From Euglena gracilis (lineage: Eukaryota; Euglenida; Euglenophyceae; Euglenales), in NCBI GenBank assembly GCA_039621445.1, contig CP154956.1, forward strand, positions 4,524,170 through 4,588,169: 64,000 nt of DNA, given 5' to 3'. The position numbers and the translations under genes are program-made. Within the stretch, counting starts at the first letter, position 1. Every line of letters begins with the position of its first letter. The notes under the pieces were generated by a model. That model was not told where the DNA came from. It searched no databases and was given only the letters and a program-made list of their open reading frames with translations. Positions 11,540-23,931 of the stretch are shown here, piece after piece.

Positions 11540-12250
11540 TTATTTTTCCAGATTTTAAGGCATTTCAAATCTTTTTTTGAGGTTTTTTTTATGGCGCCTT
11601 TAAACAGGGGAAATTGATATCCGCATTTATCCCACAATTTCCGAATTTTTCCGCGACTTTTGCAATTTCCCGCATTTTTCCGCAAAATCATACAAAAACA
11701 AGAACAAGAGTGCAAAATTTGCCCAAATTAGCAAAATTCGGCGAAATTGGGCGTTCATTTGTAAACCATTCAAGGAATGGCCAGGACTCACTTCATCTTC
11801 CATTTCAGACATCCGGAAAAATTGCGGGAAAGGAAAGAATTTTGGGTTTTTTTGGGGTTTCTGATGGGAGATGATTTTGACTTGGGAAAAATCCCCTTAG
11901 AGCACAGAGACCAAAATTTTCATCAATTTTTCAATGCTTTCGGTCCCTTCACCCAGCAAAATCCATGTTTTCAGAATCGGCATGCTCCCCAAATTATAAA
12001 CTCACGTTGTTGGGCTTTTTTTGTTTTAAAATGTGTGAACAATGGCTCAAAATATACACCAATGTTGTAAATGAAATAATTTGTGAATTTTTTTCCAAAT
12101 CCCCTCCAGTAGAAATGTGTCCATTCCCAATATCAATTTTCCCGCAATTTTCCCGCAACTTCCACAATTCTTCATTGCCAAAAAATGCTCGTTTTTGGAC
12201 CTTTTTTTTTGGACCCTTCAGTGGGAAGGCTTTTGGTTAAATTTTTCAGC
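11540..12250. repeat. Interspersed repeat family A, copy 2
   Basis: Same order of landmarks as at 30-950: 'cccgcatttttccgcaa' blocks, then 'gtgtgaacaatggctcaaaat', then 'aatttgtgaattttt', then more 'cccgcaattttcc'. Non-coding and intronic. Confidence 0.5.
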
Positions 12251-12481
12251 AAAATTTCAAAACGTGGACGCCCCCAAAATCAGACCGTCTTGAGATTTTC
12301 AGCAACGGACTCAAAAAGTGGATACTGGGTCTTAGTTTTGGGGGTTTGATGGCTGGCGTTCGCCGCCTTCATGTGGAATCCTCCCAGCGGACCCCCTGTG
12401 CTGCCGCCCCTGGGCCGGTACCTCTGCGGCACCCAGAAGCCCCCCTCCCGCAGGGTTGCTGCCCAGCCCCACTGCCTGCCG

Positions 12482-12850
12482 GCGGGGTGGGCATCGCCGA
12501 CGCGTGCAGCCCGGCGCTGCGGGGGCTCGGCCTCTGGCTGGCAGCCCATCGCGGTTTGGCACACAACGTCAGCCTGGAGCATGCAGTTGCTTCGGCGTTT
12601 TCCAAGGACATGGCCACGGCTTGGGGGGGAATAGCTGTTGGATCTCGGTGGATTAGCAATTTTGTGTTTACAGTGACGAATGGCCTTCGTGGGAATTAAC
12701 TTAACAGTGACACCCCGCAAGCAAATGGGTGGTGTGGAGCTGGCGGGTACACTGTGGGACGTGTTCCCGGGGGTGGTGGACAATTTCTCATACTTCGTGG
12801 CGGTCGGCATGAACAAGTCCGAGGTGTACGCCAGCCAGGGCGGCGGTCTC
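12482..12850 (+). CDS. Receptor cyclase-like gene, exons 11 and 12
   Basis: Two islands. At 12,482-12,642 the frame gives GVGIADACSPALRGLGLWLA and AVASAFSKDMATAWGGIAV. After a short T-rich gap, 12,683-12,850 gives FVGINLTVTPRKQMGGVELA followed by DVFPGVVDNFSYFVAVGMNK and SEVYASQGG. The second resembles the membrane-proximal end of a sensor domain. Borders are approximate. A tight intron of about 40 bp between them is possible. Confidence 0.42.
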
Positions 12851-13019
12851 TTCCGTCCTTTTGGGTACCAACATACTGGGAACTAGAATGCTATAATGGA
12901 CTACATTTCCCGTCCAGATGTGGGTCGCAAATGCTGGGCATATTTTGGGTTGCACAATCAAATTCTGCTGAATTAAACTATTCTGCAGTTTTTTTTTTGC
13001 AGTTTACTTGCGTTGAGTG

Positions 13020-13740
13020 CAGGGATGTGTACTTCCAGTTAAGGAAATTGTGAAAATGTGTTTTTTTTTTGTGGCGAACCACCACACAACAACCTTTTTT
13101 TTAACCAGTTGCTCCATGGCAGATTAATCCATGTGTGCCGTGTCTGCCACGATCACAATTAAAGTGTACCACGGAAGTATCATGGAACCACAAAATAGGT
13201 TACTGTCATAGGAAAAAGGAACATACGTAAGAAATAACGTCTGAAAACATCTGAATAAATCACATCCAAAGAGGCATGCCAAAAGACACTGAACAGGTTA
13301 TCTCGACAACGCACAGTGCTTGTGCAAAGGGCGGTCAGAAGCATCAGCTGCATTTGCAGCCCCAAGGGCTTGAAGAATGCAGGACCTGGCTTCACATCCT
13401 CTTGGGCCTGTATGTTTGCCAGAGTTGTAATCATGCAACCCAGATTGGAAAAGGCTGGAATGGAACGGGAGGTTGACTGAACAAGGCAGTTGACCAAACA
13501 AGTAACGTCCGATGTGAGAGTGCCCAAAGCGTAATCCATGAAATGGTACATCCTTTGCTTCAAAACAGGGAAGGATTTAATGCAAGTTTGAAGGACAGCC
13601 TCGTCATTTAGTAATGATTGCCACAGTCGTCCGTTTTCTTCATCCCGCATCCTATCCATTTTATCCGTCCTATCTGTTTTCGTTTCGTTTCTGGAGCAAA
13701 TGAGGCAAAATGAATTCTGATTAAAAAACATCTGAAAGGA
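13020..13740. repeat. Segmental duplication, copy 1
   Basis: A block with landmarks 'aaccagttgctccatggcagatta', 'tggaaccacaaaataggttac' and 'gttttcgtttcgtttctgga' recurs in the same order at 14,150-14,760. Copy 2 is shorter and more decayed. Copy 1 carries a long minus-strand open frame (separate entry). Confidence 0.75.
13180..13731 (-). CDS. Unknown open frame inside duplicated block
   Basis: 183 codons without interruption on the minus strand in DNA of ordinary composition, ending just inside the duplicated block. It contains several Cys and long hydrophobic stretches (LQMQLMLLTALCTST and RRYFLRMFLFPMTVTYFVV). I do not recognise a family. The duplicated copy at 14.2-14.7 kb does not preserve the frame. 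It could be an exon of an unrelated minus-strand gene, part of a repeat-encoded protein, or chance. The length and non-repetitive composition make chance less likely than for most frames here. Confidence 0.3.
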   Translation of the reverse strand: MFFNQNSFCLICSRNETKTDRTDKMDRMRDEENGRLWQSLLNDEAVLQTCIKSFPVLKQRMYHFMDYALGTLTSDVTCLVNCLVQSTSRSIPAFSNLGCMITTLANIQAQEDVKPGPAFFKPLGLQMQLMLLTALCTSTVRCRDNLFSVFWHASLDVIYSDVFRRYFLRMFLFPMTVTYFVVP

Positions 13741-14149
13741 GCTTAGATGTTACTTTCTCCTATGACAGTTCTGTGCAACAAAGTCAAATTTTTTTGCCAC
13801 GACGCCGCGGTGAATGCTTGCGCCAGCGGTGGGTTTTTTTACCTGGGGAAGTTCTGCCCCAAGTCGCTCCCCGCTGGTCCACGGGTGGTGGGCTGGGGTC
13901 GGGTATCCCAGGGGAAAAGTGTCAGCTGGTGTGGATAATCTTCTGACTTTCGGCTGGTGGGGGAAGTTGGCGGTCCTTCTGTGTTAGGTTATTTGAAAAC
14001 TACCAGGTGTACGCCACTGGGAAGGGCTCGTCCTTTTGGGATCAGTGCACATCTCCCTAGAGACAAGCAATTACCCAGCTGGGCATGTGGTCCTCGCAAA
14101 ATGCTTTGCAGGGAAGAAATCAAAACTGCGGAACACCAGTTTTCCAGTT

Positions 14150-14760
14150 GTTTTGGCGTGTAACCTCCAGGAGTGCAATGGAAACGCCAGTTAAGGAACT
14201 GTGAAAATGGGGAACAACCACACACAAACAACCTTTTTTTAACCAGTTGACCCATGCAGATTAACTCATCCATGGTGCCCACGAGCCTAGTCCCACAGAA
14301 GTATTGGAACCACAAAATAGGTTACTGTCATGGAAAAAACAGGACATACTGAATAACATACGCTTTTGTGTCACCATCCAAAGAGGCCACGGGAACAGCA
14401 AACGCAAAGTGCTTGTGCAGGGGCGGTCAGCATCAACCTTGCGTTTTTATTGGAACTAGGGCTGGCTTCACACCATCATACTCCTTTGGGCCTGTCCTAT
14501 CTGTTTGTTTCGGTCAGCCCCAGTTGGACAAGGCTGAACAACAATGAGGTTGACCCTGAGACAGGCCCCAAACATGTATCCATGAAAAAATCCTTTGAAT
14601 CAGAGTTGACACAGATGTTACCTGCCTCGTCATTGCAGTAAATTTGCCACAGTCTTTTTCCCCCTATCCAGTCCTATATGTTTTCGTTTCGTTTCTGGAG
14701 GCAAATGAGGCAAAATGAATTCTGAATCTGAAAGGGCAGATTAGAGACCTTGGCAATTAG
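14150..14760. repeat. Segmental duplication, copy 2
   Basis: A decayed direct repeat of 13,020-13,740 with many small deletions. Shared 'gaaccacaaaataggttactgtcat' and 'cgtttcgtttctgga' landmarks keep the same order. Confidence 0.7.
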
Positions 14761-14905
14761 AATGAGAAAATGCTTGCGACAAGCGTTCAAGGGTTTTTGC
14801 AAAAGCTTGCCCCAAGTGTCGCCCCCTGGTTGGTTTGTTATTGGGTGGGATATCAAGACCCTCTGGGGGTCATGAAACCTTAACCTTGGTGCATACTCGT
14901 AGTTA

Positions 14906-14967
14906 GTGCAGCCGGAAAAAATGTTTCTTTGCAGGGGGCAAAGCAATTTTTTTTTATCCGGCTGCAC
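14906..14967. repeat. Small inverted repeat (hairpin element)
   Basis: Perfect 11-bp arms GTGCAGCCGGA (14,906-14,916) and TCCGGCTGCAC (14,957-14,967) enclose an A/T-rich loop. The layout, short GC arms around A- and T-runs, resembles the 102-bp element at 36,448-36,549. Confidence 0.55.
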
Positions 14968-15811
14968 CACAGCAGAATTTTTGTTGTGTGCCAATAGAGC
15001 CGCGTCACTTACGGAAGTGAACGCTCCACTACCACAGCATTTCAATCCTATTTAACTTCATGCAGTGCAGAATCTTAGTACCACTCCGCAGCAAATAATT
15101 GTGTGTTGTGACTACCGCGGCAAAAAAAAAAAATTTGTGCAACGGCGACCGCAGCAGAAATAATTCTTTCCAACGTCCGCCACAGATATTTGCCGCGGCA
15201 ACTAACTGTTTACATTTGGGGCGTTTTGTAATTGGGGTGGGTGAATCAAACCAAAACCAAAAGCTTGCATATTTTTCAATACAGTTCAGCCCTCATTTTG
15301 CCCAAATTCCACACTTCGAAGCAAAATTCCAGCTGGTCACCTTTTTTTTGACAAAAATTTTCATTGCCTAACACTTCCACAAAATGGCGAAATTTTGTGC
15401 AGCACGCATCGGCACTTCCCAAGAAGAGGCGGAGAGGGGATATATTTCATTTGGGCAGGGCTTGTGTTTGGGGCGATTATTTAGTGGGTGGTTGCCGTAT
15501 TGCCCATTTGCCCAATGTTTCCCACATCTCATCTAGATACCCCCAAGGTCACTCAGCAGTGCCTGGTGAGAGATCTCCCCCAGGCACTACCAGCCCTGGA
15601 ACCCCCTTCCTGGGAGGCTGTCTGGATGTCAAGGTCTTTGGCCCTGGCCGACCTGTCATATTCGGCCGGCTTCCATGGCTGAGGTACTCCGCCACTGGAA
15701 ACCGTAACCGGACAGGTTGGCAAAGACTGGGGATCCTGACAGTTTCCCGGGCCGGACCCCAACAGACCTTTCGGCCAGTGCTGGGGACCCTGGAACCTGC
15801 CACCTGCCCCT

Positions 15812-15975
15812 TTGCTGCGGCCCTGCAGCGGTCATCACGAACATCACCGAGACCTCCAACGAGACACTGCAGGCCATGTACTCGCAGCAGACCGCTCGCA
15901 TGGCACAGCTGGAGGCGGCGTCTCTGGCGGAGATGGACGCCGTGTCGGCGGAGAGGGTGGCAGCCCAAGGTTCCC
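15812..15975 (+). CDS. Receptor cyclase-like gene, exon 13 (stalk helix)
   Basis: The frame encodes AVITNITETSNETLQAMYSQ followed by a Gln/Glu/Ala-rich helix (QQTARMAQLEAASLAEMDAV, SAERVAA). Two N-glycosylation sequons followed by a coiled-coil-like helix fit the stalk between a sensor domain and the second membrane segment. The island at about 17,050-17,160 (QLYGTIQQLEDYRPG) may continue the extracellular part but is too short to call. Confidence 0.45.
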
Positions 15976-17864
15976 GACTCCCCACCGATCAGCCGTTGCC
16001 TCCCGCGCCACAACCACCATCTCGCACCATCTCGTTTAGTTTAGCCCCGAGTGACAGGGCGGAAGCCACCCAAAAACGATCAGAACCAACGTCTGACACG
16101 TTTGGAATGAACACTCCATGGCATACGAAACCGAACAAAACTGCAGCAAAGCGGGAAAGGAGCTTCCCCGTCAATGCAGTTCCCCTGTAAACATGCACGT
16201 TGCAAAAGAAAAAAGGCCCTCGCCCCCAAAATCAGCTTTTTTTGTAGACCCTGTGGTTTCGGGATGCCGTATGGGCTCCCCCCCCCCCCGGTCAAAGAGG
16301 AACCTTGCCTGCAGCCTGCAGGTACTGCAGGCTGAAAATCAGCTTCACCTAATCGAAATGCAGAACCAGACGGACCAGGCTTTCAATGCCTCTCATTCGC
16401 CATGTGACACAGTCAACAGCAGCGGGCATGACCCTCTGCAAATTTGCATCCGTTGCCCTCTTCGACATGGGTGCACATTGTCTGACTCAATGCATCTCGG
16501 GGTGAGACCATGGGTGCCCTTTGGGGTCTTGTCCCTGTTCTGGGCCTGGTCAATTATGGGTAGGAGTCCGCATTGCAGTGTGACCCCGAAGCTTACCATC
16601 GATATTTGAAAATTGGTGAAAATTACTGTGGCCACATCTCCTCCAAACTGAGCGCGAGCTGACTTTTGTGATTTTTTTTCCGATGCAGAACGTGTATCCA
16701 GATGAACTCTCCTTAGAAGTGGTGTGTGGCACGGCGGCGCTGTCTGAAGAGTGCCCAGGACCTCAGCACTCTCACCTCCACCGAGATGGGCTCCATCTGT
16801 GCAACTGTGTGGTCTTTGATTTTTCTACCCATCAAATGAGTGCAATTTTCTTCTGAGGTCTCACGACGCAAAAGTACCCGTAGTCTTTCACCCATCAGAA
16901 AAAATGCAGCATCTGAACGTGTTACAAACATGTTTTTGTTGATGGTTTTGTCCAAGCATATTTTACCAAATTGTCCAGGTCGAAAAATTACTGAGGCAAT
17001 ATGGCTGCGGCTCAACGACAGATTTACGCCCCCCACCCCCCCTGTCATTTTGAGCAGTTGTATGGCACCATCCAGCAGTTGGAGGACTACCGCCCAGGGT
17101 TGACGCCTTGTCTTGCCTCCATCCCCCCTCCTCCACTGCAAGCCAACCGGACTCTGTGAATGATACAGCCGCCTTCACTCCTGTCGTGGTGACCACTGCC
17201 CAGGCTGTCACTTTTCTGGAGAGCTAAATTTTGGCTGGCCGAAGAGGATTTTGAACGGTCTCTCTGCAGGCGTAACTGTTGGGGGGGGAGAAGTTTTCCT
17301 GCAGTTGGAATTCAATGCATTCATTCTACTTCGAGGGAGGTAACAATGATTGGTGTCGCCACCCTGCAGAAATTGTTTGTTGCCCTTTTTGATGTTTCGA
17401 TGGCATTGCGCAGTTGGAAACACTCACCCTGAACCCTTTAACTGACAGGTTTTACCAGTGCCAGGGTCTGGTACTGGCCAAGGGAAGTCAGGGCACCATT
17501 CTGGCGGGCCTGTCAAGTAACAGTTTTCCGGGGGGGGGGGGGGGGAAATTGCCTCTGTTCTGGGACCTAACCCCTCCTGGAAATTGCCAGGGCCTCAGAT
17601 ACTTCAAATACTTTATAATTGATAAAACAGGAATATTCTGACAAGGTATCAGCGGAAGAAGGAGGTCACTTTGGGAGCAATTCAACAAAGTTAAACATTG
17701 ATTCCACAAAAAAATCCAGCGAAAAACCAGTAACACAATTGGGCAGCACGGCAAAATATCACTTCGATGGGCAAACCTTGATCCCTTTACAGCCCTGGGT
17801 GTTGGGGTGTGACCCGGGGATGTTGCCCTCCGCCCATGTCCAACGACCCCAGGGCAGAACAGGA

Positions 17865-18010
17865 ATCAGCCAAACAGCCAGGGTGGTGGGTGGGTGGGGG
17901 GGGGTCGACCCCCCCCCCTGCATGGTGGGTGGGCGGGCGACCCCCCCCCCACCACCTCTTCCCGTTTTTCCGGGAGCACCAATTTTTGACCCCCCAAAAT
18001 TGGGTGTTTT
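17865..18010. repeat. Interspersed repeat family B, copy 1
   Basis: Landmarks are 'agggcagaacaggaatc', then 'gggtggtgggtg', an inverted 'gtcgaccccccc' core, then 'cccgtttttccgggagcacc'. The same order is found at 25,885-26,030. Related 'ggtggtgggt...gtcgacc' blocks occur at 39,560-39,660 and in inverted form near 26,470-26,540. Non-coding, with strong foldback potential. Confidence 0.6.
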
Positions 18011-18601
18011 GTTGACCCTTTTTGAGACCCATACAGACCAGGGGTTTTTTTTTTAGTCGTGCACCCCCGGGGAGGGTAGGGTGGGTGGGTCCGGCCGAGT
18101 CCCCCCCCCGGGGGGGGGTCCCCCCAGAGGAGGGTGGGATATACTTTTTTGGCGCCGAAATTTTTTGAAAAAGTGCTATTTTTAGCACTTTTCGCGATCT
18201 TCGGTCATTTTTTGTGGGTCCACCGGGCCCCCCCAGGGGGTGGGTGGGTGGGGGGGACCCCTCTCCCCCCGGTCTTAAAAAAACCCTTGTCAAAACCTTG
18301 TTATCGTTATTATTTCAACGGCCCTCTCAGTTTGTGGGCAGACATCACCAGTCGTTGAACATGGGAGAGGGGGCCGGTTTACCGGGGCCCTCAGTGCTGG
18401 CTGAACCGCCGTTTTTTTGCATTTTTGCAGTGCATTTTTGATGTTTTATCTGTCGGACACATTCTTGCATCCCCTTCGGCGGGTGCAAGCAGGCACGACG
18501 CCAGTTAGGGATCTGGCTCCGCGGCTCGCCGCTTCGCTTGGAAACAAACGTCACCGCCCCGTGGACATTAAATGCATGGTCGGTACCCCTGGCCGCACCT
18601 C

Positions 18602-18721
18602 TCCCGGGTGTCGGACAGCATCGGCACCACGTTTGGCGCAGTCGTGGGCATCGGCCTGGGCATCCTGCTGCTGGGGTCCTATGGCACCTGGGTGGTGACG
18701 GACATGCAAACGCTTATTTGA
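18602..18721 (+). CDS. Receptor cyclase-like gene, exon 14: second membrane helix
   Basis: The frame reads DSIGTTFGAVVGIGLGILLL then GSYGTWVVTDMQ. This is a clear transmembrane helix of about 20 residues followed by a short polar stretch, as expected where an extracellular Cache region passes through the membrane to a cytoplasmic catalytic half. An in-frame stop lies at 18,719-18,721, so the true donor must be before it. With exon 1 this gives the two-helix topology of a Cache receptor. Confidence 0.55.
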   Translation, partial: SRVSDSIGTTFGAVVGIGLGILLLGSYGTWVVTDMQTLI

Positions 18722-19086
18722 GCCAAATTCGATTGTTATTTTTGAGCCAAATCCCCCCCCTCTGTCTAAGCACCGGAAAACATGGGTAAGCACTGGGGGG
18801 GTGCTTTTTTATATTTTTCTAAAATATTGGAAAGGCCCCCTCCCCGGAGAGTTTTCCTTCTCGGGGGGGGGGTCCAGGGCAGGGGAACTGAATATTTCGT
18901 TCTCTCAATAAATTTTGGGGTCAGACCTAAGCCTGAGCCCCAAAGCCTCTGCCAGCCCTTTTTTTCTTCCATAGGCTCCTCTCCTCTCCGGGGGGACAGA
19001 GAAGCGATTGGCTGGTTTTTCGTTGATGGCCAATTTTTTTTTAAATGGAGGGTGATCCCCCTCCCCCTTTTGACTTTGTTGATGCT

Positions 19087-19180
19087 GAGCAATTGCCTGG
19101 TCACGAAGCAAGTCCAGAAGATCACGCAAGTCATTGAGGACGTCGCCCAAATGAAAGTGGAAGCCGGGTCGCGACAGCAA
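19087..19180 (+). CDS. Receptor cyclase-like gene, exon 15: HAMP-like helix
   Basis: It encodes NCLVTKQVQKITQVIEDVAQ then MKVE, a basic-start amphipathic helix directly after the second membrane segment. Its place and heptad pattern suit a HAMP-type signalling helix. A full HAMP domain is not visible. Confidence 0.42.
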
Positions 19181-19689
19181 ATCAGGCAATGTGCGATCTG
19201 GCATCCAACCCGTTTTGCCATTCTTCTTTCCTTTAACTTCCTATTTTGGTTCCAGCTTCTGTTTCTCAATTTCGGATCACGGAACCTTTAACAGCTGTGT
19301 GTATCCAACGCAAAATACAATCCTCAAAATAGTTAAAAGAACTCAGTCAACCTTCAAAGCCTTTGTTTGCTGTGTATTCTGGAAGTTGGGGTTTCGTTGC
19401 CGGTGCCTGGTGCGGCCTGTCACCAACACTGGAGGTCGCTCAGAAGTCACCCATCAGGCTGGGATGGCACCGACCAGGTTTGGAAACGTCGAGATCTCGG
19501 TCTTTTTCTTGTGCAAGAGGGAACCACCTGCAATAATGCTGGGATGTGAGATGCCAAGCAGGCAGTTTCTTAAGCCAGTCCCCACCCTACCCCACCCTAC
19601 CCTACGGGAAGGGGTCCAGCCAGCACCTCCTAGCCGGGCTGCTGTCCTCCCCCCAGGGGTTGGTGATAAAGTTTTTGCAGCCCGCAAAG

Positions 19690-19960
19690 CCGGGCTGGAC
19701 AAAAAAAATTCGCCGAAAGGTTTGGAAAAAGTTGTCGAAAATAGCCAAAATGGCCATTTTCGTTGTTTTTTTTGGGAGGGGGTTTCACCTCAAACATTTA
19801 GCTGAAAATGTATCCCCAGTTGAATTTGGGCTATTTTGCCTGTTCTTGAGCCCCAGCCGGGTTCGAAGCATCCCTGGACCCCCCACCCCTGGGGGGGGGT
19901 CCTTAAGAAATTCCCTGATGCCAAGTTTTTGCCCCTCAGGAAATTGTCATGTCTGAACCC
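19690..19960. repeat. Interspersed repeat family A, partial copy
   Basis: It matches the start of the copy at 30-240: 'ttagctgaaaatg', 'ccccagttgaatttgggc', then a poly-G run and 'aagaaattccctga'. Intronic. Confidence 0.5.
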
Positions 19961-20481
19961 ACCCAGCGCTCCCCAATCTCCAAACCTAAAAAAAATCTCT
20001 GGACCCACCTGCACACCTCAGAGATGCTGAGAACTAGAGATAAGCGGGCGGTGATGCAGAACAACAAAAAGCAAAATAACGGCCACGCCAAACGGCAGTG
20101 TGCCAACGAGGACTTTGCCCAAGGAAGGGCGGTGCTGGTAATTGCCAGGCGACAGCTTCGTGGGAGGGGACTTCAAACTCAAACAAAGGAGACTTTCAAC
20201 TTCGATTGAAGGCCAACTTTGTTCTATCTTTCACGTTTCATATGGCTCTTGCTTGTGTTTGCTCTTGATGGTTGGTTTCTTTGGAAGCAAAATGGGACGC
20301 CCCCCCTTCCAGTTTCGGGGTCCAGTTTGTGTTATAACAGTTGGCACGGGTCATATCGCTTGCCGACCCCCCCCCCCACAGAGACAGGCCAAGTCATAAA
20401 GGACGGGATTCTTGCTTTCCTGTTAAGGACCGCCTTGGGCATTTGGCTCTCCCCCCTCCCAACTTGGTGCCGCCCCACCCC

Positions 20482-20625
20482 CGGGAGGTGCAGCGCATCG
20501 AGGCGGCGTTGGGTGTGCTGGTCGGCCGGCTGGCGGAGTACAAGACGTACATGCCGGCGGGGCTGTTCCAGCAGGGGGACCACCCCGAGGAACTGCCCAT
20601 GGGTGGGCTGTGTGCTGAAGGTGCG
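20482..20625 (+). CDS. Receptor cyclase-like gene, exon 16: signalling linker
   Basis: The frame encodes EVQRIEAALGVLVGRLAEYK, then TYMPAGLFQQGDH and a Pro/Glu-rich tail. The pattern 'E(V/I)..(I/L)......V..L.EYK.(Y/F)(M/V)P..L' is the well-known linker that precedes the class III cyclase-homology domain in many protist receptor cyclases. It places the next coding islands in the catalytic half. The CCCCCGGGAG at the 5' side makes the acceptor hard to set. Confidence 0.65.
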
Positions 20626-21729
20626 ACGGTTGCGTGCCTGGTGGAATTTTACCTGTTTAGACGCTTATTGTCATACAGTGTACAAACGTCTGAAGCTGAT
20701 ACCACCATCGTTCTCGTCTTCATGTGTTTGTTGGGTTTCCCCACCCCTTTGTGGGGAAGGATCAGTGTGGATTCATTTAAGTCATTTTGTATTTGCACTG
20801 GGATTTTCACTAGTCCTCCCCTCCCACCCTGGGGAGGTGGGCGTACCATGAACCTCAAGCAGAGGCTAATTTGAATGAAATGCCAAAATCCCTTCATTTT
20901 AAAACGGTTTTTTTTGAACCACAAACCAAAACGCAAATACACACATGCAACAACGACTCCGCAATAATATGGGGTCGGAAAACCCAGTTCTCACCCAACA
21001 GCAAGCAAGAACGATAGCTGACATCCACCTGCAGAGCAGGCTTGTGCTTAGTCGGGTGCCTACCCCATGGGGGGGTTGGCACCCACCCGACCCCCCCCCA
21101 TGGGGGAGGTAGGGTTTTGAGGGTGCCTGCCCATATAGAAAAGACCATTTTCAATGAAAATTTTCTGGGTCCCCCCCCCTGGACCCCCCCCCCGGGTGTG
21201 CCTGCTAGGGGCAGGCACCCTATAGCACCCACCCGCCCCCGGTCAGTAAGCACACGCCTGGCTGGGAGTGCCAAACTGGAACCCTAGACAGCCAGGTCAG
21301 GGCCTCGATGTGATTTAGGAGAGGTCGGCCACAGCTCTACAACAACGCTAACGTCACTGCCAGCCAGCCACAATCCTGAGGGGTGTAGAGGGCAGTCACA
21401 TAGTCACTGGTCACCCCTGGATTTTCAGAGTGATTGACTGGTTTCTGGCCTGCAGCCCGTCTCCCCTGGAGGAGGGGGAGTTGGCACAAAACCATGGAAA
21501 TTTCCCGGCGCCTAAGGCACCGATTTTTTTGCCATTTTGTTGAACTATTTCTTGTGGTCAGCTTTCACTTGGATTCAAGACCTTGGCCCCCCCCCCCCCC
21601 CCGGGAGGGATGGTGACTGAACCCCCCCCCCCAAGAGGTGACTGACTGGTTTTTGGAAGAGTGGAATTGACCCCCAAGGGGTTTCAATTGTCTGGTTGAG
21701 AGTCCGCTGCCCCCCCGCCCCCCCCCCCC

Positions 21730-21880
21730 AAACTGGAACCACAGCACGCCGGTGGCCCCGGAGGCCCACCCCAGTGTGCTGCAGCAGACGGCGGGGAAGA
21801 GGCTGGGCTCCACCCACCGGTCCTCCACCACCAACTCCCTCTCCACCTCACGGTCCACCGCTGGCCAGGCGGTCCATTGG
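21730..21880 (+). CDS. Possible exon: Ser/Thr-rich cytoplasmic linker
   Basis: An open frame reading APEAHPSVLQQTAGKRLGST and then a Ser/Thr-rich stretch. Low-complexity Ser/Thr linkers are common between the signalling helix and the cyclase domain, and the position fits. A competing reading frame is also open, so this call is weak. Confidence 0.28.
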
Positions 21881-23379
21881 GAGAGGAAACTGGGGCGCCC
21901 GTTTCAGTTGTGGCGATGGGACCCCCCCGAGTCCCACCGCTCCAAATATGGAATTTTTTTTGGAATTTCCTTTCTTGGGTTCTCGTTGCAAATTCAGCTG
22001 TGTGACTTCACATTTTGACATGGAAAGTCCGGAGGAAAGTTTTTTTTTGGGGGGGGGGGGAAGGCCTACTGACGTTGTGCTTCTTCTTGAAAGCCTCTCA
22101 TTGTTTTCCTATAGTGGTATTGCACTAGGATGCCAAAGGGCAACCACTCCCCAGTGGGTTTTCAGTTATTATTCGCTGTGATTCTCTGATCGGACGTTGC
22201 AGGGATTCACCCTGCTTTGTATCACCAAAAAACTGTTAAATCACTGGATCACAATTCAGCATGCAAAACGAAGTTCCCTCAAATCCCAAAATCCACAAAA
22301 ATACCAAAAATGACATTTTTTTGAAACACTCACATTCAAGAATTAGAAGTTTTCAATCTTTGAATGCAAGTTTGCACAATTTGTTTCTGAAAACTTTTCA
22401 TTTTCCATTTTCTCCAAAGTGTGAAGCGAAAATAGCAAAGCAGTGCAATTTCGTTTGTTCTTTGCTGGAAAAAAAACAACCAGAACCAACACCAGAAAAG
22501 CAATGTTGATTGCCCAATTGAACAGAACTTGTTTTTTATAGAACAACTTTGTCCAAACTTTGTCCCATTTGTTCAAACGAGCAACTAAGCAATGGCCAGG
22601 TGCTCAAGAAGCATGCGCCACCATCCTTGAACAAATAATTGAGGTCGTGCCCTGCCAATTCAGACACAATCCAAGGGTCAGGCTGAATGGTTGGATCAAC
22701 AGAGCTGGGCTGCCCTGCATGGCGGTGCCCATACGGCCTGTGTTTGCCCACCACTGCAGCACACAGTGACGGTGGCAGCGAACTGCCTGGGGTCGTGTGC
22801 GTGGCTGCGGTGGCGACTGCTACGCGGCAAGGGGGAGATGGGCTGGCCTCTCGTTCCATTCATCGCCCCCACAAAAGCCGTTCACACCCTCTTTCGAATG
22901 TTCATTCGCAAAACGAGGAAGGGTAAGTGGAGAATGGATGCTCAGGTTCTGCTACTGACTTTTATTAGCTTTTACCAGGTGCTGCCTCCCAATGGCGGCT
23001 CAATCTTTACCCAAACACTCCCTCCTCTCAAGAAAGACCCCCCCGGAAACTGTCCTCTATCTCTTGTACCCGATGACCTGTCCTCATAGGGACCTGTCTC
23101 CAACCTCTGTACTTGCTAACCTGTCTGGAGACAGTTTCTTGGAGGAGGGGTAGTTGGTAGTAGTTAGGTATTTTTTTTTGCATTTTTCTGAAATAAATGG
23201 CCAAATAAAACACAACGTTTCAAAAAAATAACCCTGAGCGAACCTCGTTTTTTCATAAGTTTTTTTTGGACTTTTTATTTTCTGAACTGTTGGATCCCTG
23301 GTGTCAGCCAGCAGCCTTTCTCCAGCTGCGATGGCCTCAAACCTCCTAACAGGAACGGATGTGGTCAGTCATTCGATGC

Positions 23380-23590
23380 AAGGCGGGTGGAAATGAAGTT
23401 TTCCGGTTCCAGCACCGTTATCCTGAACCCCGCTGCCATCCAGCCCTGGCTCCGCCTTCTCCGCCGCTCTGCGGTGGCGATGGTGGTCAACGTGGCTCAC
23501 TTCCAGGCGGACCTGGTACAACGCAGCGCGGGCCAGCTGGAGGCGACGCTGAACCGGCTGATCTCCGTCGTGCATAGCGCGGCCTCCAAG
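23380..23590 (+). CDS. Receptor cyclase-like gene, exon 17: cyclase domain, N-terminal part
   Basis: The frame encodes [20 protein letters not shown], then [20 protein letters not shown], then a helix [20 protein letters not shown] and SK, ending exactly before a good donor (AAG|GTGCGT at 23,590/23,591). '[11 protein letters not shown]' aligns with the first catalytic strand of class III cyclases ('vtvlFaDivgF'), and the following helix fits alpha-2. The first metal-binding Asp is replaced by Asn (VVNVAHF). The donor is followed at once by a TA/TG microsatellite. Confidence 0.65.
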
Positions 23591-23592
23591 GT

Positions 23593-23931
<339 letters not shown>

